Below are positions 1-8,614 of a DNA stretch of 53,045 bases, one piece after another. The stretch lies in contig JBBQNJ010000027.1 in NCBI GenBank assembly GCA_038329845.1, forward strand, positions 1-53,045, read 5' to 3'. Under the pieces are notes generated by a model, which did not search any database, had not been told where the DNA came from, and saw only the letters and a program-made list of their open reading frames with translations. Each line of letters begins with the position of its first letter. Position 1 is the first letter of the stretch. Made by a program: the position numbers and the translations under genes. This stretch comes from JBBQNJ01 sp038329845. GTDB lineage: Bacteria > Planctomycetota > Phycisphaerae > Tepidisphaerales > Tepidisphaeraceae.

Positions 1-1263
1 TCCAACCCCGGCGATCTCGTCGCCGACTTCTTCGCCGGTTCCGGCACGACGGCGGCGGTGGCCGAAAAACTCGGGCGGAAGTGGATCGCCACCGACCTCG
101 GAAAATTCGCCATCCACACCACGCGCAAGCGGCTGATCGGCGTGCAGCGGAAGATGAAGGCCGAGGGGAAGGATTTCAGGGCATTTGAGATTCTGAATCT
201 GGGAAGATACGAGCGGCAGCACTACGTGGGCGTGAATCCCAACCTCCGCGAGGCCGAGCAGCAGAAGCATCTCCAAAAGAAGGAAGCGGACTTCCTCGCC
301 TTGATCCTTAAAGCGTATCGCGCTGAGGCGGTGACGGGCTACCCCGCGTTCCACGGCAAGAAGGCGGGCCGGCTGGTCGCCGTCGGGCCGGTGAACATGC
401 CGGTGACCCGGCTGTTCGTCGAGGAGATCATCGTCGAGTGCCGCAAGAAGAACATCACCAGGGTGGACATCCTGGGCTTCGAGTTCGAGATGGGCCTGTT
501 CCCCAACGTGCTGGACGAGGCGCGGGGAAAAGGGATCGACATCGCGCCCAAATACATCCCGGCGGAGGTGTTCGATAAACGCGCGGTGGAGAAGAACCAG
601 GTGGTGTTCCACGATGTTTCGTTCATTGAAGTCACACCGATTGTGAAGGAATTACGTGGCACGGGCTTCCAGCCCGTGTCTGGCGGCGGAAAACATGGGC
701 AAGATGCCCATGCCACGTGGACCATCGCAGTGAAGCTGACGGACTTTTCGGTGTTCTATTCACAGGATTCGATTGCCGCTGCTGAAGCAGCTTTGAGCGA
801 CGCGAAGAAAGGCGGCAGTAAGATCGTGGTGGAGAAGGGGCAGATCGTGAAGGTGAGCATAAATGCCAAGGGAATCACCTCGCGGGAGGTGCTGACGGAG
901 AAATGGACCGATTGGGTGGACTACTGGGCGGTGGATTTCGATTACGAGAACAAGCGGGAGATCATCCGCGTGCCGGTCGATCTGGACCCCGACGTACAGA
1001 AGCGGCTGCCGGGCATGGAAAAGCCACAGATGGCGCTGCAGGCGTGGGAAGAGCGCTGGACGGGTGATTACATCTTCGAGAACGAATGGCAGAGCTTCAG
1101 GACGAAGAAGGACCGCACACTGGAAATGACCAGCGCGGCCAAGGAAGTGGAGCCGGGCAGAAGGAAGATCGCGGTGAAGGTGGTGGACATTTTCGGCAAT
1201 GACACGATGACGATCTTGGACGTGACGGTGGGAGAGGGATCAACGAAGAAGGGACGGAAGTAA
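1..1263 (+). CDS. mod: DNA methyltransferase, Mod subunit, C-terminal part (5' end outside window)
   Basis: Modification subunit of a type III-like restriction-modification system, expected to methylate adenine (N6) or cytosine (N4) at its recognition site. The frame is open from base 1 for 420 codons, so the start lies upstream. Residues 9-17 read DFFAGSGTT, the SAM-binding motif I. Its position near the start of this fragment implies that the catalytic DPPY-type motif IV lies upstream, as in beta-class enzymes (family knowledge). The rest is a long C-terminal region, presumably involved in target recognition or partner contact. Residues 218-240 are encoded by a palindromic repeat element and are probably foreign to the protein. 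The TAA stop is immediately followed by the ATG of dinD, and the helicase-nuclease subunit follows, so the three genes should form one operon. The family call is secure; the type III label rests mainly on the partner gene. Confidence 0.88.
   Translation, partial: SNPGDLVADFFAGSGTTAAVAEKLGRKWIATDLGKFAIHTTRKRLIGVQRKMKAEGKDFRAFEILNLGRYERQHYVGVNPNLREAEQQKHLQKKEADFLALILKAYRAEAVTGYPAFHGKKAGRLVAVGPVNMPVTRLFVEEIIVECRKKNITRVDILGFEFEMGLFPNVLDEARGKGIDIAPKYIPAEVFDKRAVEKNQVVFHDVSFIEVTPIVKELRGTGFQPVSGGGKHGQDAHATWTIAVKLTDFSVFYSQDSIAAAEAALSDAKKGGSKIVVEKGQIVKVSINAKGITSREVLTEKWTDWVDYWAVDFDYENKREIIRVPVDLDPDVQKRLPGMEKPQMALQAWEERWTGDYIFENEWQSFRTKKDRTLEMTSAAKEVEPGRRKIAVKVVDIFGNDTMTILDVTVGEGSTKKGRK
653..719 (+). 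repeat. Palindromic element with three-way-junction folding, inserted in frame in mod
   Basis: Three perfect nested inverted repeats are visible. The outer stem ACGTGG (654-659) pairs with CCACGT (713-718). Inside are two hairpins: CACGGGCT/AGCCCGTG (660-667 with 671-678, loop TCC) and CATGGGCA/TGCCCATG (694-701 with 705-712, loop AGA). Together they can fold as a cloverleaf-like three-way junction. The element is translated in the mod frame as GTGFQPV...GQDAHATW. From memory, peptides of this kind recur in planctomycete proteins, which fits a mobile REP-like element that tolerates coding regions. Confidence 0.8.
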
Positions 1264-2106
1264 ATGAGTGGCGAGATGGTCAACACGGGCGACGGCGGCG
1301 AACTTTCACCGTTTGAGCAGATCAAACGGACGAACAACGCCGGCGGAGAATCCTGGTCGAGCCGAGACTTCGCCAAGGTCCTGGGATACTCGGATTACCG
1401 CAATTTCGAGCAGGTGATTGAGAAGGCCAAGGTTGCCTGTTTTAACAGCGGCCAGCGGCTGGAGGATCATTTCGTTGATATCACCGAAATGATCCCATTG
1501 GCTAAAAACGCGGTTCGGCCAGTTAAGACGACCATGATGTCGCGTTACGCCTGTTATCTGGTCATCCAGAACGCCGACCCGGGCAAGGAGATCGTCGCGC
1601 TGGGGCAGACGTATTTCGCGGTTCAGACGCGCAAGCAGGAATTGAGTGAACAGCAGATCGAGGACAGCCGCCGCGTGTTGTTGCGAGAAGAATTGAAGAC
1701 GCACAACACGCAGCTAGCCGAGGCCGCGAAGGACTGTGGCGTGGTAGCACCGATAGACTACGCGATCTTCCAAAACCACGGATACCAGGGGCTTTACGAT
1801 GGGCTGACCGCGCAGGGCATACATCAGCACAAAGGCTTGAAGCCGGGCCAGCAAATTCTGGACCACATGGGCAGCACGGAACTTGCGGCGAATCTTTTCC
1901 GGGCCACACAGGCCGAGGAGAAGTTGCGCCGGGACAAGATCAAGGGCAAGCAGGCGGCGAACAAGACGCACTTCGACGTCGGCAAGAAGGTGCGCCAGAC
2001 GATTGCCGAACTCGGCGGGACGATGCCCGAGAGTCTTCCGGTGGCCCAGAGCATCAAGAAGATCGAACCGAAGAAGAAGCCGAAGCAGATCGGCGACAAG
2101 GAGTAA
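1264..2106 (+). CDS. dinD: DNA damage-inducible protein D family (DinD)
   Basis: A 280-residue protein closely resembling E. coli DinD along its whole length. Conserved blocks include SRYACYLVIQNADP (mid N-terminal half), GQTYFAVQTRKQEL, IFQNHGYQGLYDGL, ILDHMGSTELAANLFRATQ and THFDVGKKVRQTI. The N-terminal half has the look of a Bro-N-type domain. E. coli DinD is LexA-regulated and inhibits RecA-mediated strand exchange in vitro (established). The ATG abuts the mod stop with no gap and the res gene follows 69 bases later, so it is almost certainly co-transcribed and translationally coupled with the restriction system. No LexA box was looked for successfully, because the operon promoter lies upstream of the window. 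A role in damping recombination or damage signalling around restriction is inference. Confidence 0.92.
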   Translation: MSGEMVNTGDGGELSPFEQIKRTNNAGGESWSSRDFAKVLGYSDYRNFEQVIEKAKVACFNSGQRLEDHFVDITEMIPLAKNAVRPVKTTMMSRYACYLVIQNADPGKEIVALGQTYFAVQTRKQELSEQQIEDSRRVLLREELKTHNTQLAEAAKDCGVVAPIDYAIFQNHGYQGLYDGLTAQGIHQHKGLKPGQQILDHMGSTELAANLFRATQAEEKLRRDKIKGKQAANKTHFDVGKKVRQTIAELGGTMPESLPVAQSIKKIEPKKKPKQIGDKE

Positions 2107-2175
2107 CCCGTCGAATTCGCCGGGTTTAGGGCGTCGTCAAACCCATCGAATTCGAGAGGCTTGGAGAAACAGGCA

Positions 2176-4854
2176 ATGGCATTACACAAAGACTTTCCGA
2201 ACGACCCACACGCGATTCTCGATCCGTCCATCCGCTGGTTCCCCGCCGATGAGTCGCTGCGGGATACCGCGATGAACAAGCTGATGCCTCCGCTGGTCGC
2301 GACGTTGCGCCAGAAGGTGAAGGAGTTCCGGGATGGCGGGTACGTCGGGGCGACCGACACCAGCAAGAGCCTGTTGAACTGGTGGTTTATCGAGCCGCAC
2401 CTGATCGACCACGCGGACGGGCCATCAACGCCATTCGAATACTTCTTTGCCCAGCGCGAGGCGCTGGAGACGATTGTCTATCTGACGGACGTGGTGGGCG
2501 TGAAAGACAAGCACGACCTGATGCGTTTCGACAGCAGCGGCGCGGTCTCATCCGGCATGTTCGATGAAACGTGGCGGCGGTTCGTGATCAAGATGGCGAC
2601 GGGGAGCGGCAAGACCAAGGTGCTGAGCCTGGCGCTGGCATGGAGTTTCTTCTGCAAGACGTATGAGCCGGATTCGACGCTGGCGCGGAATTTTCTCGTG
2701 ATCACGCCGAACATCATCGTGCTGGACCGCATTTACAAGGACTTTCAGGGTCTGCGCATCTTCTTCAAAGACCCCGTACTGCCGGACAACGGATACGACG
2801 GCAGGAACTGGCGGGACGACTTCCAGTTGAAGTTGCACGTGCAGGACGATGTCCGCGTCATACAGAAGACGGGCAACATCTTCCTGACCAACATCCACCG
2901 CGTCTACGCGGGAAACCAGAGCATCCCCTCGCCGGATGATGATGACACCATGGACTATTTCCTCGGGAAACGCCCGACCGGCGCGACCACCGACAGCAAG
3001 GTGGACCTGGGGATGATCGTACGCGATATCGATGAGTTGATGGTGCTCAACGATGAGGCGCACCATATCCATGACCCGAAGATGGCGTGGTTTAAGAGCA
3101 TCGAGGACATCCACAATCGACTGTTGCAGAAGGATGGGCAACTGTCTCTGCAAATTGACGTGACCGCGACGCCGAAGCATGACAACGGCGCGATCTTCGT
3201 GCAGACGATCGCGGACTACCCGCTGGTGGAGGCGATCAGCCAGAACGTGGTGAAGCATCCTGTTCTGCCCGATGCGCCAAGCCGGGCGAAGCTGCATGAG
3301 CGCAAGAGCGTGAAATACACGGAGAAGCACGCCGACTACATCGACCTGGGCGTGATCGAGTGGCGCAAGACGTACGAGGAACACCAGAAGACCGGCAAAA
3401 AGGCTGTGCTCTTCGTGATGACCGATGACACCAAGAACTGTGACGAGGTGGCGGAGTATCTCGAATCGCGATACCCGGACCTGAAGGACGCAGTGCTGAC
3501 GATTCACACGAAAACCAACGGCGAGATTTCCGAAGCGTCAAGCGGGAAGGCGAAGGAGGAACTGGACCTGCTGCGCAAGGAGGCCAATACCATCGACGAC
3601 GCGGGCAGCCGGTATAAGGCGATCGTCTCGGTGATGATGCTGAAAGAAGGTTGGGACGTGCGGAACGTCACGACCATCGTTGGCCTGCGTGCCTACGCGG
3701 CCAAGAGCAACATTCTCCCGGAACAGACGCTGGGGCGCGGATTGCGAAAGATGTATCCCGGTGAGGTCGAGGAGTATGTGAGCGTCGTCGGCACGGACGC
3801 ATTCATGGAGTTCGTCGAGTCGATTCAGGCGGAAGGCGTGACGCTGGAGCGCAAGGCGATGGGCGCCGGCACCAAGCCCAAGGCCCCGCTGGTTGTGGAA
3901 GTCGATCGGGAGAATGACAAGAAAGACCTGGACGACTTGGACATTCATATCCCCGTTCTCACCCCGCAAGTCCATCGCGAGTACAAGAACCTGAACCAGT
4001 TGGACGTATCGAAGATGGGGCACAAGCCGGTCGAATACCGCCAGTTTAGCGTAGAAGAACAGCGAGAAATCATCTTCAAAGACGTGACGACGGGGCTGAT
4101 TGCCCATACGACGGTGCTGGATTCGGCAGGAATAGCCGATTACCGAAGCGTACTGGGCTATTTCGCCCAGACCTTGATGAAGGAGCTTCGGCTCGTGAGC
4201 GGGTACGACGTGCTCTATGGGAAGATCAAGGCGTTCGTGAGCGACAACCTGTTCGGCCAGACGGTCGATCTGGAGAGTCCGAATACGATTCGCAACCTGT
4301 CCGAGATCGCTGCGACGAAGACGCTTATCGATGCGATGAAGCTCGGGATCAACAAGCTGACGGTGCAGACGTCGGGCGACGCCCGGATTCAGGACACAAT
4401 CAAGTTGCGCCAGGTGCGCCCATTCGTGGTGAAGAGCCAGGATTATGTGACCGCGAAGAAGAGTATCTTCAACCGTATTATCGGCGACAGCGGTTTCGAG
4501 TTGGAGTTTGCGGCGTTCCTCGACAAGTGCGAAGACGTACGGTCCTTCGCCAAGAATTACCTTGCTGTCAACTTTCGGCTGGATTACGTGAAGTCGGACG
4601 GTGACATCAGCAACTATTACCCGGACTTCATCGTGAAGTTGGTCGACGGGCGGATCGTCATCGCTGAGACCAAGGGTCTGGAAGACGTGGACGTTGAACC
4701 GAAGATGCTGCGGCTGAAGCAGTGGTGCGAGGACGTTTCGAGCCAATCCGGCGGCAAGGGTTACGACTTTGTGTACATCGACGAAGCATCATTCCATCAG
4801 TACAACCCCAAATCGTTTGCGGACGTACTGCGCGCATTCCGTGACTATAAGTAG
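2176..4854 (+). CDS. res: Type III-like restriction enzyme, helicase-nuclease subunit (Res)
   Basis: An 892-residue DEAD/DEAH helicase fused to a nuclease, the cutting partner of the upstream methyltransferase. Superfamily 2 motifs are in order: Walker A MATGSGKT (about 140-147), motif Ia LVITPNIIVLD, DEAH (293-296), the DVTATPKH block (from 328), and motif VI EQTLGRGLRK (516-525). The C-terminus carries a PD-(D/E)xK site: PD at 816-817 and ETK at 831-833 within a DFIVKLVDG strand. The start was set at the ATG preceded by GGAG about nine bases upstream; an in-frame TTG five codons earlier is less likely. All catalytic residues are present, so the enzyme looks active. Overall layout and length match the Res subunits of type III systems. 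Confidence 0.9.
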   Translation: MALHKDFPNDPHAILDPSIRWFPADESLRDTAMNKLMPPLVATLRQKVKEFRDGGYVGATDTSKSLLNWWFIEPHLIDHADGPSTPFEYFFAQREALETIVYLTDVVGVKDKHDLMRFDSSGAVSSGMFDETWRRFVIKMATGSGKTKVLSLALAWSFFCKTYEPDSTLARNFLVITPNIIVLDRIYKDFQGLRIFFKDPVLPDNGYDGRNWRDDFQLKLHVQDDVRVIQKTGNIFLTNIHRVYAGNQSIPSPDDDDTMDYFLGKRPTGATTDSKVDLGMIVRDIDELMVLNDEAHHIHDPKMAWFKSIEDIHNRLLQKDGQLSLQIDVTATPKHDNGAIFVQTIADYPLVEAISQNVVKHPVLPDAPSRAKLHERKSVKYTEKHADYIDLGVIEWRKTYEEHQKTGKKAVLFVMTDDTKNCDEVAEYLESRYPDLKDAVLTIHTKTNGEISEASSGKAKEELDLLRKEANTIDDAGSRYKAIVSVMMLKEGWDVRNVTTIVGLRAYAAKSNILPEQTLGRGLRKMYPGEVEEYVSVVGTDAFMEFVESIQAEGVTLERKAMGAGTKPKAPLVVEVDRENDKKDLDDLDIHIPVLTPQVHREYKNLNQLDVSKMGHKPVEYRQFSVEEQREIIFKDVTTGLIAHTTVLDSAGIADYRSVLGYFAQTLMKELRLVSGYDVLYGKIKAFVSDNLFGQTVDLESPNTIRNLSEIAATKTLIDAMKLGINKLTVQTSGDARIQDTIKLRQVRPFVVKSQDYVTAKKSIFNRIIGDSGFELEFAAFLDKCEDVRSFAKNYLAVNFRLDYVKSDGDISNYYPDFIVKLVDGRIVIAETKGLEDVDVEPKMLRLKQWCEDVSSQSGGKGYDFVYIDEASFHQYNPKSFADVLRAFRDYK

Positions 4855-4894
4855 CCGCGGACAATGCAAAGGGGTCGGGGCAGAAGGACATTTC

Positions 4895-4996
4895 GAATGC
4901 CATTCATTTAACGTGAAAACGGTCGGAAAAAGCCGCCTTAGCGGCGCGAGACTGCAGTTGAGTTTGCCGACTTTGACCCTTAAGTGAATGGCATTC
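4895..4996. repeat. Long palindromic intergenic element
   Basis: A 17-base arm (4895-4911, GAATGCCATTCATTTAA) is matched 16/17 by its inverted copy at 4980-4996. Inside are GTCGG/CCGAC and a small hairpin GCCGC-CTTA-GCGGC (4932-4945). The right arm touches the left inverted repeat of the RAYT element, so the two may be parts of one composite element. Confidence 0.65.
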
Positions 4997-5452
4997 GGGA
5001 CATTTCTCATTTCCAATTCCGTAGTGAATACAATCTCCTCCACTCATGCCGCGAGCCGCGTGATCGATCGTCGATGGTGGAACCTACCACGTTCTAAACC
5101 GCGGCAACGCGCGGGCGGATATTTTTCATAAGGCCGGAGACTTCGAGGCTTTTCTCGAGGTCGTAGGCGAGGCGCTGCAGCGGGCACCGGTTGACCTGCT
5201 GGCGTGGGGTTTGATGGCCAATCACTGGCATCTCGTGCTGCGGCCCCCAAAAGGCCACAGCGCTGGCGGAACTCATGCGGTGGGTGTGTGTCACGCACGT
5301 TCGGCGGCATCAGGAACATTACCACCAGCGCGGCTGCGGGCATCTTTATCAGGGACGATTCAAGAGTTTTCTCATTTAGTCGGACAAGGACTGAGTTCAA
5401 CCGTCCGCCCACGCGGTCGTCCACGCAAACAGCCGAAATGAGAAATGTCCCG
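4996..5452. mobile_element. Degenerate REP-type transposon bounded by 18-bp inverted repeats
   Basis: CGGGACATTTCTCATTTC (4996-5013) recurs as a perfect inverted copy, GAAATGAGAAATGTCCCG (5435-5452). The 457-base interval contains a decayed Y1-type tyrosine transposase. REP-associated transposases (RAYTs) are known to sit between inverted REP sequences, so the arrangement fits that class. There is no second copy of these ends elsewhere in the window. Confidence 0.7.
5046..5379 (+). pseudogene. REP-associated tyrosine transposase (RAYT) remnant
   Basis: Single-strand transposase of the Y1/HUH family that acts on REP hairpins. The reading frame from ATG 5046 gives MPRAA, then an in-frame TGA at 5061, then GGTYHVLNRGNARADIFHK, VVGEALQ and LMANHWHLVLRP. 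HWH (5223-5231) is the metal-binding HUH motif. A frameshift near 5255-5265 moves the reading frame to AELMRWVCVTHVRRHQ and GHLYQGRFKSF, after which a TAG ends it. The C-terminal region with the usual NPVRAGLV-type block is missing, and the gene is therefore dead from one nonsense codon, one frameshift and a truncation. It lies between the restriction operon and glgP and is unrelated in function to either. Confidence 0.85.
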
Positions 5453-5734
5453 TTTTTCCCGCCTCCAAGTCCAACCGGACGCCGAATTTCTGGATTAAAT
5501 CGAGAGACCCTCCACCTCCAGTGCCGCCGCTGGCTCGGCATTCCATTTCGCTTTATCAGACGTGTGTCTATTTCCCGCCATCTCGGTATGATCCGCCCCC
5601 TTTCACGCTAATTTGCGCGGTCTGCGCAAGCTGCGCGGCGTGAAGCGACTATATCGAATACGCAAAATGGCCGAAGATGATCTTGGGTTCGACCGTCGAA
5701 CCCATTCACCGGCTCAACGATTTTAGGTGTCCCA

Positions 5735-8314
5735 ATGGCTGACTTCGCAAACCCCACCATCCATACCATCCAGGTTTTCCCCGACGTGCCGGAAAAGCTC
5801 CAGCCGCTGATCGAGCTGGCACACAACTTCTGGTGGGTCTGGCATCCCGACGCCATCGAGTTGTTCCGCCGGCTCGACCGTGACCTGTGGGAAACGGTCT
5901 ACCACAACCCCGTCAAGCTCCTCGGCGCTATCGAGCAATCCAAGCTGGCGGCGGCGGCGCAGGACGAGGGGTATCTGGCCCACATGACTCGCGTCCACGA
6001 CGCCTTCCAGCTCCACATGCGCGAACACGGGTGGTTTCATAAGACCCACGCCGGCGATGCGCAAAAGCTCCTGGTGGCGTATTTTTCCGCCGAATTCGGG
6101 CTGCATGAGTCGCTGCCGATCTATTCCGGCGGCTTGGGTATCCTCGCCGGCGATCATCTGAAAAGCGCCAGCGAAATTGGCGCGCCCCTGGTGGCGGTGG
6201 GGCTGCTGTACCGCAACGGGTACTTCCAGCAATACCTCTCCGGCGACGGCTGGCAGCAGGAAGCCTATCCCGAACTCGACTTCTACAATCTGCCCATCGA
6301 GCCGCTGACCTACACCGACGGCTCGCAGGTCCGCGTGCGCGTGGACCTGCCCGAGAACGCCATCTTCGCCCGCGTCTGGCGGGCCAATGTCGGGCGCATT
6401 CCGCTGTACCTGCTGGACACCAATCTCTCGGACAATTCTCCCGCCGACCGGGAAATCACCGGCAAGCTCTACGGCGGCGGGACCGAGATGCGCATCAAGC
6501 AGGAGATCGTCCTGGGCATCGGGGGTCTGCGTGCCCTGGAAGCCTTGAACGTCAAGCCGACGGTCTACCACATGAACGAAGGCCACTCGGCCTTCCTGGC
6601 CCTGGAGCGAATCCGGGTCATGCTGGAAAACAGCCCCATGACCTTCGACGAGGCTCGCCAGCAGGTCATGGCCACCAATGTCTTCACCACCCACACCCCC
6701 GTGCCCGCCGGGATCGACATGTTCCCGCCGGATATGGTGGTCCGATATTTCAAGAACTATTACCCGACGCTCAAACTCGACGAGGAAGGGTTTTTGGCGC
6801 TGGGTCGAGAGAATGTCGGGAATAAGAAGCAGGGATTCTCGATGGCCGTGCTGGCCATTCGGCTGGCCGACACCATCAACGGGGTCAGCGAACTGCATGG
6901 CGAGGTGTCGCGCAAGATGTGGCACAACCTCTGGCCCGCCGTGCCGCCGCAGGAGGTGCCGATTCAGCATGTGACCAACGGCATCCACACCCGCACCTGG
7001 CTCAGTCCCGAAATCATGTACGTGCTGGACCGCTATCTGGGGGAGCGCTGGATGAGCGATCCGGCCGACCAGAGCGTCTGGGAAGGCGTCAGCCAGGTCC
7101 CGGATGAAGAGCTGTGGCGGGCGCATGAGCGCTGCCGCGAGAGACTGGTGGGCTGGACCCGCCAGCGCCTGCGCGAGCATCTGACCCGACGCGGGGCGGC
7201 CTACGACGACCTGGCGGCGGCCGACGAGGTGCTGGACCCCGAGGCCCTGACCATCGGATTCGCCCGGCGATTCGCCACCTACAAGCGCGGGGCGCTGCTG
7301 CTGCGCGACGCCGATCGGCTACGGCGATTGCTCGAAGACACCAAGCAACCCGTGCAGTTCATCTTCGCCGGCAAAGCCCATCCGGCCGACAACGAAGGCA
7401 AGGAACTGATCCGCGCGATCGTCCATTTCGCCCGGAATGCCAATGTTCGTCGGCGGATCGTGTTCATGGAGAACTACGATATGAACGTGGCGCGATACCT
7501 GGTGCAAGGGGTGGATGTGTGGCTGAACACCCCGCGTCGTCCCTACGAGGCCAGCGGCACCAGCGGGATGAAGGCCGCGGCCAACGGCGTGCTGAACTGC
7601 TCGATTCTCGATGGCTGGTGGGTCGAGGGATTCGCCGAGGATCCGGCCGTCGGCTGGGCCATCGGACGCGGCGAGAGCTACAACGATGTGAATCTCCAGG
7701 ACACCATCGAGAGCCAGGCGTTGTACGACATTCTGGAAAAGCAGATTCGCCCGCTGTTCTACAAGCGCGGGGTGGACAATATCCCGCGCGAATGGATCGT
7801 TCGGATGAAGACGTGCATGCGCAAGCTCGCCCCGGTGTTCAATACCAACCGCATGGTGCGCGATTACGCCGAGAAATTTTACGTCCCGGCCAACGCCCGC
7901 GGGCAGGTGCTTGCCGCCGAGGAGATGAAGCGCGGGATCGCGCTGGCCCACGCCAAGGATCATCTGCGGCAGAAGTGGGGAGCGATCAAGATCATCGGCG
8001 TACACGCCTCGGGCAACGGGCATTTCAAGGTCGGTGAATCGCTTCAGGTCGAGGCCGTGGTCGACATGCCGGAAATGACGCCGGCGGACCTGAAGGTGCA
8101 GCTCTACGCCGGGGCGATCAACTCGACCGGCGGGATCGACAACCCCCAGGCGATGACGATGCAGCACTCGCGTGAGATGGCACCCAACCGCCACCTCTTC
8201 ACCGGGCGTTTGGATTGCCGTTCGAGCGGCCGCCAAGGCTACTCCCTGCGCATCGTCCCCGGCAACCAGGATCTCGCCACCCCCTTCGAGCCCGGCCTGA
8301 TCCTCTGGCATTGA
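5735..8314 (+). CDS. glgP: Alpha-glucan (glycogen) phosphorylase
   Basis: Cytoplasmic enzyme that splits glucose-1-phosphate from the non-reducing ends of glycogen or maltodextrin (GT35 family, PLP-dependent). The 859-residue length fits the bacterial alpha-glucan phosphorylase subgroup rather than the longer MalP type. The pyridoxal-phosphate lysine is K613 in EASGTSGMKAAANG. Other conserved blocks are AHNFWWVWHPDA near the N-terminus, YSGGLGILAGDHLKSAS, VYHMNEGHSAFLALERI, VFTTHTPVPAGIDMF and GFARRFATYKR. The ATG follows AGGTG at a normal distance. The gene stands alone: a dead transposon is upstream and a strong intrinsic terminator follows 37 bases after the stop. Confidence 0.95.
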   Translation: MADFANPTIHTIQVFPDVPEKLQPLIELAHNFWWVWHPDAIELFRRLDRDLWETVYHNPVKLLGAIEQSKLAAAAQDEGYLAHMTRVHDAFQLHMREHGWFHKTHAGDAQKLLVAYFSAEFGLHESLPIYSGGLGILAGDHLKSASEIGAPLVAVGLLYRNGYFQQYLSGDGWQQEAYPELDFYNLPIEPLTYTDGSQVRVRVDLPENAIFARVWRANVGRIPLYLLDTNLSDNSPADREITGKLYGGGTEMRIKQEIVLGIGGLRALEALNVKPTVYHMNEGHSAFLALERIRVMLENSPMTFDEARQQVMATNVFTTHTPVPAGIDMFPPDMVVRYFKNYYPTLKLDEEGFLALGRENVGNKKQGFSMAVLAIRLADTINGVSELHGEVSRKMWHNLWPAVPPQEVPIQHVTNGIHTRTWLSPEIMYVLDRYLGERWMSDPADQSVWEGVSQVPDEELWRAHERCRERLVGWTRQRLREHLTRRGAAYDDLAAADEVLDPEALTIGFARRFATYKRGALLLRDADRLRRLLEDTKQPVQFIFAGKAHPADNEGKELIRAIVHFARNANVRRRIVFMENYDMNVARYLVQGVDVWLNTPRRPYEASGTSGMKAAANGVLNCSILDGWWVEGFAEDPAVGWAIGRGESYNDVNLQDTIESQALYDILEKQIRPLFYKRGVDNIPREWIVRMKTCMRKLAPVFNTNRMVRDYAEKFYVPANARGQVLAAEEMKRGIALAHAKDHLRQKWGAIKIIGVHASGNGHFKVGESLQVEAVVDMPEMTPADLKVQLYAGAINSTGGIDNPQAMTMQHSREMAPNRHLFTGRLDCRSSGRQGYSLRIVPGNQDLATPFEPGLILWH

Positions 8315-8350
8315 CCGCTCCGCCAGCCCCTCGCAAACCGTCTCCTTTCG

Positions 8351-8386
8351 CGCCGCCGGGCCCTCCCCGGCGGCGTTTTCTTTCTT
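8351..8386 (+). terminator. Intrinsic terminator of glgP
   Basis: A perfect 10-bp stem CGCCGCCGGG (8351-8360) with CCCGGCGGCG (8366-8375), loop CCCTC, is followed at once by TTTTCTTTCTT. The position directly after glgP fits Rho-independent termination. Confidence 0.88.
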
Positions 8387-8395
8387 CCTTGCGTC

Positions 8396-8506
8396 AAAAA
8401 GGGGACGCGCTTCTTTTTTTAATGGCCCTCTTTCACATCACCTATAAAGATAGCTTTAAAAATCGGTTATGAAGAAAAAATAAAAAAAGAAGCGCGTCCC
8501 CTTTTT
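8396..8506. repeat. GGGGACGCGCTTC palindromic element, locus 1
   Basis: A perfect 25-bp inverted repeat with arms at 8396-8420 and 8482-8506, each consisting of the core GGGGACGCGCTTC flanked by A and T runs. The 61-base centre is AT-rich, unlike the surroundings, and codes for nothing evident. The same core forms a second inverted pair at 28686-28795 in the opposite arm orientation. Confidence 0.85.
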
Positions 8507-8614
8507 ACGAAGGGCGGGCGAAGTGGTGACGGCAACGGGCGCGGGGGAAGGTTTTTATTGCTTCGGCGAGGCGGGCGGTGGTATCGTGGCTCGATTCGAT
8601 TCAGAAGGCCTGCG

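Noticed and set aside
7319..8311. Long minus-strand ORF opposite glgP
   Set aside because: It is a shadow in GC-rich coding DNA; the plus strand is a complete phosphorylase with its cofactor lysine.
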